A stretch of DNA of 64,000 nucleotides. It comes from Nocardiaceae bacterium (GTDB lineage Bacteria; Actinomycetota; Actinomycetes; Mycobacteriales; Mycobacteriaceae). The notes beneath the pieces were generated by a model. It had not been told where the DNA came from. It did no database searches and saw only the letters and a list, made by a program, of their open reading frames with translations. The DNA is taken from NCBI GenBank assembly GCA_021372355.1, contig JAJFUQ010000094.1:1-64000 (forward strand). Reading direction: 5' to 3'. Made by a program: the position numbers and the translations under genes. How positions within the stretch are numbered: position 1 is the first letter of the stretch; each line of letters opens with the position of its first letter. Positions 9,601-16,122 of the stretch are shown here, one piece after another.

Positions 9601-10194
9601 GGGCGTGGCCTGGACGGCATTCCGGCCGCGGACGATATGCGCGGTGCCTACCGCCGCATCGCCGTCGCCGCCAAGAACACGGACACCCGCGAGCACGACA
9701 TCGCTGACTCGGACGATTACTTCCAGTATCACGGCGGAATGGTCGCGACCGTCCGTGCTCTCACCGGTCGGGACCCGGAGGCGTACATCGGTGACTCGAC
9801 GCGTCCTGAGGCGGTACGCACGCGCACCCTGGCGGAGGAGACGTCCCGCGTCTTCCGGGCGCGCGTCGTCAATCCGCGCTGGCTGTCGGCCATGCGGCGC
9901 CATGGCTACAAGGGCGCGTTCGAGATGGCTGCGACGGTCGACTATCTCTTCGGCTACGACGCGACGACCAACGTCGTGGCGGACTGGATGTACGAGAAGC
10001 TCACCGAGTCCTACGTCGTCGATGCGGAAAACCAAGAGTTCCTGCGCCAGTCGAACCCGTGGGCGCTGCATGGCATCACGGGGCGTCTGCTCGAGGCGGC
10101 CCAACGAAAGCTGTGGGAGCAGCCTGATCCGGATCTGTTGGCCGAATTGAGACAGCTTTATCTCGAAACCGAGGGTGATCTAGAGGGTCGTTGA
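6652..10194 (+). CDS. cobN: Cobaltochelatase large subunit
   Basis: CobN is the large subunit of the ATP-dependent aerobic cobaltochelatase (with CobS and CobT, not seen here) that inserts cobalt into hydrogenobyrinic acid a,c-diamide. The 1180-residue product matches the family length and shows VHVGKHGNLEWLPGK near residue 505, a conserved histidine-rich stretch of the CobN/BchH/ChlH superfamily, and GFIPAGPSGSPLRG and LPTGRNFYSVDPKAIPS near residues 765-800. The ATG has only a weak AGGG in front. It is divergent from the aminotransferase gene and is followed by a terminator shared with a small gene on the other strand. Confidence 0.97.
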   Translation: MILLLSTSDTDLLSARASGADYRWANPARLSVIELPELLTDVDLVIVRILGGRRAWEEGLGALIESGVPVVALGGEYAPDADLMECSTVPVGVAAQAHNYLAEGGPENLRHLHDFLSDTILLTGNGFDGPVRTPSWGVLERTSRVTAGPTVAIIYYRAQHLAGNTAYIEALCDALEGQGAQALPIYCASLRTAEPALLDTLGKADAIVVTVLAAGGTKPALASAGGNDESWDIGALADLDVPILQGLCLTSDRASWLANDDGVTPLDVATQVAVPEFDGRIITVPFSFKEFDSDGLSRYVPDLERAQRVAGIASAWARLRYVPNADKRVVLMLSAYPTKHARIGNAVGLDTPASVVFLLRALREAGYDLGTEDIPGVDTDSSDDLIHALIAAGGQDRDWLTLEQLRGNPIRVAGELYSTWLKALPDDLVAAVEEHWGPAPGDLFVDQDDIVLAALRFGNVLLMIQPPRGFGENPVAIYHDPDLPPSHHYLAAYRWIAQGFGAHAMVHVGKHGNLEWLPGKTLGMSASCGTDAALGDVPLIYPFLVNDPGEGTQAKRRAHAVLVDHLIPPMARAESYGDIARLEQLLDEHANVAALDPAKLPAVRQQIWTLMRAAKLDHDLGLAERPEEDVFDDMLLHVDGWLCEIKDVQIRDGLHILGQAPSGEAELDLVHAILRARQVWGGRDHVPGLREALGLKDSDDRVTTDDIDAQALQLLAELQRNGWNAAGVEAPTQDVARILEFAATEVVPRLRQTTLEIDRVLHALDGGFIPAGPSGSPLRGLVNVLPTGRNFYSVDPKAIPSRLAWETGQAMADSLIDRYLSDHGEYPRSVGLSVWGTSAMRTAGDDIAEVFALLGVRPEWDEASRRVTGLKAISLAELGRPRIDVTVRISGFFRDAFPHVLVMLDDAVQIVAGLDEAPADNYVRAHVDADVAEHADRRRATTRIFGSKPGTYGAGILQLIESTDWRSDADLAEVYTTWGGFAYGRGLDGIPAADDMRGAYRRIAVAAKNTDTREHDIADSDDYFQYHGGMVATVRALTGRDPEAYIGDSTRPEAVRTRTLAEETSRVFRARVVNPRWLSAMRRHGYKGAFEMAATVDYLFGYDATTNVVADWMYEKLTESYVVDAENQEFLRQSNPWALHGITGRLLEAAQRKLWEQPDPDLLAELRQLYLETEGDLEGR

Positions 10195-10212
10195 CCCGGC
10201 TGTTCAAAAACA

Positions 10213-10247
10213 AAGAACCGGACCGGCTAATGCCTGGTCCGGTTCTT
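10213..10247 (-). terminator. Strong intrinsic terminator, bidirectional stem
   Basis: A perfect 12-base stem (AAGAACCGGACC at 10213-10224 with GGTCCGGTTCTT at 10236-10247) and an 11-base loop. Read on the minus strand the stem is followed by TTGTTTTTG, a textbook U-tract, so it terminates the minus-strand small-peptide gene that ends at 10260. It can also stop cobN transcripts coming from the left. Confidence 0.85.
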
Positions 10248-10259
10248 GAAGTTGGGTGC

Positions 10260-10319
10260 TTACTTGCCGCCGAGCAGGGCTCCGAGCAGGTCCATCAGCA
10301 GCTTGAGAAGGTCGCCCAT
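10260..10319 (-). CDS. Nineteen-residue amphipathic peptide (small ORF)
   Basis: The minus strand reads MGDLLKLLMDLLGALLGGK and stops with TAA. GGAG lies five bases before the ATG (10325-10328), and a perfect terminator with a U-tract starts thirteen bases after the stop, so the whole transcription unit looks built for this peptide. On a helical wheel D3, K6, D10, G13 and G17 fall in one stripe while the other positions are nearly all Leu, Met or Ala, giving an amphipathic helix. No signal peptide is present. The shape recalls phenol-soluble modulins or the very short corynebacterial porins (PorA/PorH), but no homology is claimed. Confidence reflects the signals around it, not a family match. 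Confidence 0.6.
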   Translation of the reverse strand: MGDLLKLLMDLLGALLGGK

Positions 10320-10677
10320 TTCAACTCCATTCTTCGGGGGAATTCGCCGTGAATTCCCTGCCGATGCAATTTGTACCCGGAATTCGAATTGCGCGAAATC
10401 GGTAGTTGAAACCGTTGCATGTCTATGCTTATTCCGTTGTCATTTCGCGACGTGAGGTGGGCAGGATTCCTGACGTGCCCCGAAAAGAGATCGAGCGCAA
10501 CGATTTCCGCAAGGCTCATTTCCATAACGACGCGAGAACCGTTCGCTATCGAAATCTCCGCTGAATATCCGTCAACCAGAAGACATGCGACAGTTTCTTA
10601 CTGTCGGATGTTCGAATTCTAGGTTCGTCGAGCGGCCTCGCCGGTATAGGGCGAAGGTTTTTGAAGGGAGCAAGAAG
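10320..10677. promoter_or_regulatory. AT-richer intergenic region between the 19-residue peptide and a secreted-protein gene
   Basis: About 360 bases clearly lower in GC than the flanks, holding the divergent promoters of the minus-strand small peptide and the plus-strand secreted-protein gene at 10678. A perfect inverted repeat GGGAATTC-5-GAATTCCC (10338-10358) lies 19 bases upstream of the peptide start and could act as an operator or a 5'-UTR hairpin. Short open frames here lack ribosome-binding sites and coding bias, and I do not call them. Confidence 0.5.
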
Positions 10678-10917
10678 ATGTCAATCAAGCCATCGAAGCG
10701 GATTGTCAAGGGCGCCGCTGGGCTTGCTATCGCCACGGCAATGTTCGCACCCGGTGTTGCGTCGGCAGCGAACGCGCCCAGCTGCTCCGGACTGCTGTCC
10801 GGGGACGGCAAGCTGTGCATCTCGTCCATGGAGGCGACGCAGAAGAGTGGCCTGTTCGGTTCGATTCCTCTCATCGGTCCCATTCTCGACAGCCTGTTTA
10901 GCGGTCTCGGTTCGTAG
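10678..10917 (+). CDS. Small secreted protein, 79 residues
   Basis: The N-terminus is a clear Sec signal peptide: basic KPSKRIVK, a hydrophobic core to about residue 24, and AxA cleavage near GVASAANA. The mature part of about 50 residues has two cysteines twelve apart (CSGLLSGDGKLC), probably a disulfide loop, and ends in a hydrophobic tail with FGSIPLIGPILDSLFSGLG. The ATG at 10678 follows GAAGGGAG at a good distance. A hairpin follows the stop, and a mycolyltransferase gene follows that. I do not recognise the family. An envelope or surface role is likely from the export signal alone. Confidence 0.75.
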   Translation: MSIKPSKRIVKGAAGLAIATAMFAPGVASAANAPSCSGLLSGDGKLCISSMEATQKSGLFGSIPLIGPILDSLFSGLGS

Positions 10918-10930
10918 CTAAAGCCGTGGG

Positions 10931-10962
10931 GCCCGGTGCGGTAATTACTCCGCGCCGGGCCT
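10931..10962 (+). terminator. GC-rich hairpin after the small secreted-protein gene
   Basis: A 12-base stem with one G-T wobble (GGCCCGGTGCGG at 10931-10942, CCGCGCCGGGCC at 10951-10962) and an eight-base loop, fourteen bases after the stop codon. No U-tract follows, so termination may be partial, with read-through into the mycolyltransferase gene. Confidence 0.6.
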
Positions 10963-11003
10963 GTCGGCTACCTGTGTGTTTCGTGATCGGCAAGGAGAGT
11001 GGT

Positions 11004-12017
11004 GTGACCAGTCGTCGACGGAGGTTGATCGCGGGGATTGTGACGGTGTGCGCTTCCGTGACGAGTCCTCTGGCCGTCGTGTCAAACGCTGTCGCCGACA
11101 GTGCCGTGGCGACCGTAGTTCAAGCGGCAGACACGGGTGGCAGATTTCCGGTGTACCTTGTCAAGTCGCCGTCGATGAACCGTGAAGTCGGACTGCAGGT
11201 GATCCGCGCCGCAGACAACTCCGTTCCACGACCGACTCTATATCTCCTCAACGGTGCTGGTGGTGGTGAGGACCAGGCATCTTGGGCTAACCAGACCGAC
11301 ATTGCGAAGTTCTTTGCCGACAAGAACGTGAACGTCGTGATCCCGATCGGTGGAAAGCTCAGCTATTACACGGACTGGAAGAACGACGACCCAGTTCTCG
11401 GCCGCAACAAATGGGCGACCTTTCTGACGAAGGAATTGCCTCCACTTGTGAACGAGACGCTGGGTGCGAGCGGCGAAAATGCATTGGTAGGCATCTCCAT
11501 GGCTGGCACTTCTGCACTTGCGCTCGCGGAATCCGCGCCGGGACTCTATAAGGCGGTCGGCTCGTTCTCTGGTTGCGCCGAAACGAGCACTCCGCAGGGA
11601 CGTGAGTACGTCAAGCTCGTCGTGGAGACCAGAGGAAACGGCAATACCGAAAACATGTGGGGTCCCGATTCGTCCCCCGAATGGGTAGCGAACGACCCCG
11701 TCGTCAATGCTGAGAAGCTACGTGGCACAACGCTGTACATCTCCAGCGGTACCGGCATTCCGGGCGCCCACGACATTCCGTCGGACCCGCGTTTCAAGCC
11801 CGGTGACGAACTGGCGCTGGTCAACCAGGTGGTCGTCGGCGGTCTGATCGAATCGGCCGCGAACGGGTGCACCCAGCGCCTCGCGGTTCGACTCAAGGAA
11901 CTGAACATCCCGGCCACCTTCGACTTCCGGAAGACCGGATCGCACTCGTGGGGCTACTGGCAGGACGACCTGCACAATGCTTGGCCGACTATCGCGACCT
12001 CGCTCGGCGTCAAGTAG
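11004..12017 (+). CDS. Mycolyltransferase / antigen 85-type esterase
   Basis: A secreted alpha/beta hydrolase of the antigen 85 family, expected to move mycolic acids between trehalose mycolates and arabinogalactan in the cell envelope. The 337-residue product has a signal peptide (basic SRRRR, hydrophobic core, cleavage near residue 32), LYLLNGAGGGEDQASW, the nucleophile motif GISMAG (Ser165) and the C-terminal catalytic HSWGYWQDDL. GTG at 11004 is chosen for AAGGAG six bases upstream and for the signal peptide. The small secreted-protein gene lies just upstream on the same strand. Family assignment is firm; the acceptor is not known. Confidence 0.9.
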   Translation: MTSRRRRLIAGIVTVCASVTSPLAVVSNAVADSAVATVVQAADTGGRFPVYLVKSPSMNREVGLQVIRAADNSVPRPTLYLLNGAGGGEDQASWANQTDIAKFFADKNVNVVIPIGGKLSYYTDWKNDDPVLGRNKWATFLTKELPPLVNETLGASGENALVGISMAGTSALALAESAPGLYKAVGSFSGCAETSTPQGREYVKLVVETRGNGNTENMWGPDSSPEWVANDPVVNAEKLRGTTLYISSGTGIPGAHDIPSDPRFKPGDELALVNQVVVGGLIESAANGCTQRLAVRLKELNIPATFDFRKTGSHSWGYWQDDLHNAWPTIATSLGVK

Positions 12018-12027
12018 CGTCGCCGAC

Positions 12028-12405
12028 GTGACGACTTTCGCCGAGCTTGGCACCGCGAAGTACATGCTCCTGACCTCGTTCCGAAAGAACGGCGTCGGAG
12101 TCGCAACGCCCGTCTGGTTTGCTCCAGACGGAGACGCGTTCGTCGTATGGACAACGACGGATTCGGGGAAGGTCAAGCGCATTCGCCGGGATTCGCGGGT
12201 CACCGTCGCCCGCTGCGACAGGCGTGGTAAGCCGTCAGGCAAAACGTTTGACGCAGTGGCCGAGATTCACACTGGCGCGGACGCAGAGCGCATTCGGCAA
12301 CTGATCGCCAAGCACTACGGACTGCTGGGGCGACTGCTGGTCACGGCCAGTTCGCTTCGCCGCGGGCACGACGGGACCGTCGGCCTGCGCATCGTTTCGG
12401 CCTAA
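12028..12405 (+). CDS. PPOX-class probable F420-dependent enzyme, Rv2061-like
   Basis: A 125-residue split-barrel flavin/F420-binding protein. FAELGTAKYMLLTSFRKNGVGVATPVWFAPDGDAFVV and KVKRIRRDSRVTVARCDRRG match the Rv2061 family as I know it. In M. tuberculosis that gene also lies beside cobN, supporting orthology. GTG at 12028 starts ten bases after the upstream stop. The 3' end overlaps the convergent tldE gene by four bases. The actual substrate is unknown. Confidence 0.85.
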   Translation: MTTFAELGTAKYMLLTSFRKNGVGVATPVWFAPDGDAFVVWTTTDSGKVKRIRRDSRVTVARCDRRGKPSGKTFDAVAEIHTGADAERIRQLIAKHYGLLGRLLVTASSLRRGHDGTVGLRIVSA

Positions 12406-13748
12406 GTCGCCGCGCTGACCGACGACATGTGAAAGTCCGGAATGCGCATAGGCGGCATAGCGGTGCGCGTGAACCAGTCTTTCCATTCGCGGGGGAGCGT
12501 GCGTTCGGTCGCGCCGACGTCGGTCGCGCGCCGCAGCAGGTCGATCGGGCTTTCGTTGAACCGGAAGTTGTTGACCTCGCCGGCGATCCGACCGTTCTCG
12601 ATGAGGTATACCCCATCGCGCGTGAGCCCGGTGAGCAGCAGCGATGCCGGATCGACTTCCCGGATGTACCAGAGCGTGGTGAGAAGCAATCCGCGGTCGG
12701 TGTTGGCGACCAGGTCGTCGATCGACGCGGCCGACCCTCCGGTGAGGATCAGGTTGTCCGCGGGAGCGGTGAATGTCGCACCGAATTCGGCGGCGGTGGC
12801 GCGCGGGTAGATGAGATTGCGGATGACGCCGTCGTGGATCCAGTCGGTGCGCCCGCCGGTGAGTCCGTTGTCGAACACGGACTGCATGTCCGAGGAGTTC
12901 GTCGTGGCGATGAACGGTTCGCACTCGAGCCCGGTGAAGGCCGGGTCCGAGAACAACGTGAGGGGAAGTTTCGAGAGCCGTTCGCCGACTCGGGTCTTAC
13001 CGTCGTGCGCGAACGCGCTGTGCCCCTCGTGGGCGCCTCGGCCCTCCATCGTCCAGTAGAGATAGATCATGAGGTCAGCGACCGCCGACGGCGGCAGGAT
13101 CGTCTCGTAGCGGCCGGCCGGCAGGTCGATTCGCGTCGTGCACCAATCGAGGCGCCGGGTGAGTCGGGCGAGGAGATCGTCGACGTCGACGTCCCGGAAG
13201 TCGGCCGTGCCCGCTCCCACCCACGCGCTGGAACCCGTTCTCTTGCCATTGATTTCGATCGATCCGGTGGGCTGCACGTGGGCCCGGCGGAGTCCGGTGG
13301 TCGAGCCCAGCCACGTGTTCACGACTTCGTGGTGGGCAAACCCGTACAGTTCGTCCGCCGCGGCAAAGCCAGCGGCGAGACCGGGCGTGATCCCGCTGAA
13401 GACGTCGATGCTCGTCGTCGCGGGTTCGCTGTTCCAAGCCTCGCCGTCGGCGTCTGCGAGCGGCATCCGGTCGGTTGCCGGGGGAGCAGCGCTTGCCGCC
13501 GCCTCGGCCGCGCGCACGACCGATTCGATGTCTGCCGGATCGACGCTCGTCGAGGTCACGCTCCCGACGCCGCCCTCCGCGGACACCGAGATGACCGTCC
13601 ATTCACGACTCTCGGCGACGCCGTTCGTGGTCATCGAATTGCGTGCCCACCGTAGCGACGCGTCAGTCGAATCGTGAACGATGACCATCGCTTCCGCCGA
13701 GCGTGAGCAGGCGAGTGCCCGGTCGACGAGTTCGTGCCCTGGGATCAT
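12402..13748 (-). CDS. tldE: TldE/PmbA-type partner protein of the TldD metalloprotease
   Basis: A 448-residue member of the TldD/PmbA family, usually acting as the non-metal partner in a TldD-TldE heterodimer that degrades or matures peptides. It lacks the HExxxH motif that its neighbour carries, as expected for TldE. C-terminal signatures include LTGLTRDGVYLIENGRIAGEVNNFRFNESP. The frame is open upstream inside tldD, but ATG at 13748 gives the correct length and overlaps the tldD stop (TGATG). The two genes are translationally coupled. No modified-peptide cluster is visible nearby to name a substrate. Confidence 0.88.
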   Translation of the reverse strand: MIPGHELVDRALACSRSAEAMVIVHDSTDASLRWARNSMTTNGVAESREWTVISVSAEGGVGSVTSTSVDPADIESVVRAAEAAASAAPPATDRMPLADADGEAWNSEPATTSIDVFSGITPGLAAGFAAADELYGFAHHEVVNTWLGSTTGLRRAHVQPTGSIEINGKRTGSSAWVGAGTADFRDVDVDDLLARLTRRLDWCTTRIDLPAGRYETILPPSAVADLMIYLYWTMEGRGAHEGHSAFAHDGKTRVGERLSKLPLTLFSDPAFTGLECEPFIATTNSSDMQSVFDNGLTGGRTDWIHDGVIRNLIYPRATAAEFGATFTAPADNLILTGGSAASIDDLVANTDRGLLLTTLWYIREVDPASLLLTGLTRDGVYLIENGRIAGEVNNFRFNESPIDLLRRATDVGATERTLPREWKDWFTRTAMPPMRIPDFHMSSVSAAT

Positions 13749-15256
13749 CACGCTCCGGCCTCCTCGCGTGCGTTGAGAACGTTGACGCCGCGCACGAGCA
13801 CCGACGGGCAGCCGTGACTGACCGCCGCGACTTGTCCCGGTTGCGCTTTGCCGCAGTTGAAAGCGCCGCCCAGACGCCAGGTGCTGGGTCCGCCGACGGC
13901 TTCCATCGACCCCCAGAAGTCGGTCGTCGTCGCCTGGTACGCGACGTCGCGGACCTGTCCGGCGAGTTCGCCGTTGCGAATGCGGAAGAACCGCTGTCCG
14001 GTGAACTGGAAGTTGTAGCGCTGCATATCGATCGACCACGACCGGTCGCCGACGATGTAGAGGCCGTCCTCGACGCGGGAGATGAGTTCCGCGGTCGTTG
14101 TGTCGCGCGCCGGATCCGGTTGCAGGGAAACGTTCGCCATGCGCTGGATCGGTACGTGGAGCGGTGAGTCGGCGTAGGAGCAACCGTTGGACCGAGCGAC
14201 GCCGAGTCGGGGCGCGAAAGCGCGGTCGAGTTGATAACCGACGAACCGGCCATCCCGCACGAGATCCCATTTCTGGCTTGCGACGCCATCATCGTCGTAG
14301 CCCACGGATGCGAGGCCGTGCGGTTCGTTGCGATCGGCGGTGACGGTCATGCACTCCGAGCCGTAGCGCATGGTCCCGAGCTTGTCGGGCGTGGCGAACG
14401 ACGTGCCGGCGTACGCGGCTTCGTAGCCAATGGCTCGGTCGTATTCGGTTGCGTGTCCGATGGATTCGTGGATCGTGAGCCACAGGTTGGTGGGATCGAT
14501 GACCAGGTCGGTGGGTCCGGCGACGACAGTGGGGGCGGCGACCTTCTCCGCGAGCCAGGCGGGGATCTGGGCGAGTTCGTCGGCCCAGTCCCAGCCCGTC
14601 GTGAGGTACTCCCAGCCGCGGCCGGCGGGTGGAGCGAGCGTCCGCATCGATTCGAACGACCCGCCTGCCACGGTGATGGCCGTGACGTCAGGATGCACCC
14701 GCACGCGCTGTTGAGTGATGCGTGAACCGGCAAGGTCGGCGTAGAACGTCTGCTCTTTGACCTGGGAAATTCCGGCAGTCGCATGGTCGACTTCGGGAGT
14801 GTCGAGTAACCGTGAGCTGTAGTCCCGAAGAAGGTCGATCTTGTCGGTGGTGTCGACCGTGAACGGATCGATCTCGTACGGCGATACCCACGTGGCCTCC
14901 GGGTATACCGGTTCGTCGGCGAGCGTCACCGGGTCCCGGTTGAGTGGAGACAGAGTGCGGGCCACCGCGCAGGCCTGGCGAGCCACGTCGGCGGCCGCCT
15001 CGGCTGACATGCGCGGGCTCGCGGCGAATCCCCACGTGCCGTCGACGATGACCCGCACGGCGAATCCGGTGGTCACCGAATCGTTGACGGACTGCACGCG
15101 ACCGTCGCGAAGCCGGATCGACTGATTGATCAGGCGGTGCACCCGAACATCGGCGTGCGATGCGCCGAGCGAACGAGCCGTCGAGAGGCCCGAATCGGCG
15201 ATCGCGTCGAGGGGCAGGGCGAGGAAGTCTGCGTCGGGAGTCCGCACGTTGCCCAA
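13748..15256 (-). CDS. tldD: TldD-type zinc metalloprotease
   Basis: A 502-residue metallopeptidase with the active-site motif HESIGH (His263 to His268) and the family C-terminus containing FNCGKAQPGQ and CPSVLVRGVNVL. It cleaves unfolded or modified peptides together with TldE, encoded immediately downstream with overlapping codons. The start is probably TTG at 15256, four bases after GGAG; a GTG three codons later (15247) is possible but badly spaced. A strong terminator separates it from the exported-protein gene upstream. Confidence 0.92.
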   Translation of the reverse strand: MGNVRTPDADFLALPLDAIADSGLSTARSLGASHADVRVHRLINQSIRLRDGRVQSVNDSVTTGFAVRVIVDGTWGFAASPRMSAEAAADVARQACAVARTLSPLNRDPVTLADEPVYPEATWVSPYEIDPFTVDTTDKIDLLRDYSSRLLDTPEVDHATAGISQVKEQTFYADLAGSRITQQRVRVHPDVTAITVAGGSFESMRTLAPPAGRGWEYLTTGWDWADELAQIPAWLAEKVAAPTVVAGPTDLVIDPTNLWLTIHESIGHATEYDRAIGYEAAYAGTSFATPDKLGTMRYGSECMTVTADRNEPHGLASVGYDDDGVASQKWDLVRDGRFVGYQLDRAFAPRLGVARSNGCSYADSPLHVPIQRMANVSLQPDPARDTTTAELISRVEDGLYIVGDRSWSIDMQRYNFQFTGQRFFRIRNGELAGQVRDVAYQATTTDFWGSMEAVGGPSTWRLGGAFNCGKAQPGQVAAVSHGCPSVLVRGVNVLNAREEAGA

Positions 15257-15270
15257 ACTATCTCCAGAAA

Positions 15271-15305
15271 GCAGGAAAACCCGCGCGTGGCGCGGGTTTT
15301 CCTGC
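15271..15305 (-). terminator. Perfect 16-base hairpin ending the exported-protein gene
   Basis: GCAGGAAAACCCGCGC (15271-15286) and GCGCGGGTTTTCCTGC (15290-15305) form a 16-base stem with a three-base loop. It lies eleven bases after the stop of the minus-strand gene at 15317. On that strand the stem ends with a T-rich arm and TTTC follows, so it is a convincing intrinsic terminator that isolates tldD-tldE. Confidence 0.85.
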
Positions 15306-15316
15306 GGACTCAGAAT

Positions 15317-15967
15317 TCAGGCAGTGAACTGGCCGACCGTCGGGACGAGGATCTGGCAGCTTTTGCCCGTCGGCGTTTTGATGCTGCCGAACATCGCGGC
15401 CATGATGTGGCCCGATCCGGTGTTGACGTCCTTGGCGATCATCGGGATGCCGGCGACGTCACCATCGAGCTTTTCGATGCCGTTCTTTCCGTTCGACAGG
15501 TTGATCCACGCGACCTTGATGTCGGACTTCTTGGGGTCCGCGGCAAAACCGGGTACCGCCTTGAACAGCACGTGCCCGCGCTTGATGTGCGGCGGCAGCG
15601 GCCAGTTGGGTCCGCTCAACGCGACCCCGAGCGTGACGCCCATCTTGTCGCCGCCGTCGATGCTGCAGCCGGTCGTGGGTGCCGGGTACATGAACGGCTT
15701 CGGGATGCTGATCCCGAATTCGGGGTCGACCGGGTTTTCGACGCCACCGATGGCTGGCTTGATCGCGGAACCGAACAGCTGGGTGACCGCACTCGTGGCG
15801 GCAGCGTCCCCGGCGGATTGCTTCAGTAGGGACGAAAAGGGATTGGTCGTGATCGGCTGTGCGGTCGCGTCGGGTGCGGCCTGTGCAACGACGGCACCCG
15901 CGGCGAACAGCGCTCCGGTGATGGTTGCGACTGCAGTGATCCGACGGACTGTGAACATGCGGCTCAT
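15317..15967 (-). CDS. Exported protein of unknown function, 216 residues
   Basis: A Sec signal peptide is clear (MFTVRRITAVATITGALFAAG, cleavage near AQA-AP, residue 30). The mature part is rich in Pro, Gly and beta-prone segments and has two cysteines far apart (near residues 117 and 206), possibly a disulfide. ATG at 15967 follows GGAG by six bases; codons upstream of it are open but non-coding in look. I do not recognise the family; it is not an MspA porin by sequence. A surface or periplasmic location is inferred only from the signal. It is monocistronic, with its own terminator. Confidence 0.8.
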   Translation of the reverse strand: MSRMFTVRRITAVATITGALFAAGAVVAQAAPDATAQPITTNPFSSLLKQSAGDAAATSAVTQLFGSAIKPAIGGVENPVDPEFGISIPKPFMYPAPTTGCSIDGGDKMGVTLGVALSGPNWPLPPHIKRGHVLFKAVPGFAADPKKSDIKVAWINLSNGKNGIEKLDGDVAGIPMIAKDVNTGSGHIMAAMFGSIKTPTGKSCQILVPTVGQFTA

Positions 15968-16122
15968 CCTCGACTCCTTGCGTAGGGATGTTGACTCGAC
16001 GATGTTCCGACCTACCCTCAATGTCAACCTGAGACTTAGGGCCGTTATCGCATCGGGTCCGAAATGGTGTTTCGCGGGTGACCCTTCGTGGGCTATGAAG
16101 TGAGGTCCGGCACACTTGACCG

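Noticed and set aside
12402..14270. A 622-codon version of TldE that starts inside tldD
   Set aside because: The extra N-terminal residues are non-coding in look; ATG at 13748 gives the family length and a coupled TGATG overlap.
15317..15967. MspA-family porin for the exported 216-residue protein
   Set aside because: The signal peptide and beta-rich look fit, but the MspA sequence landmarks are not present.
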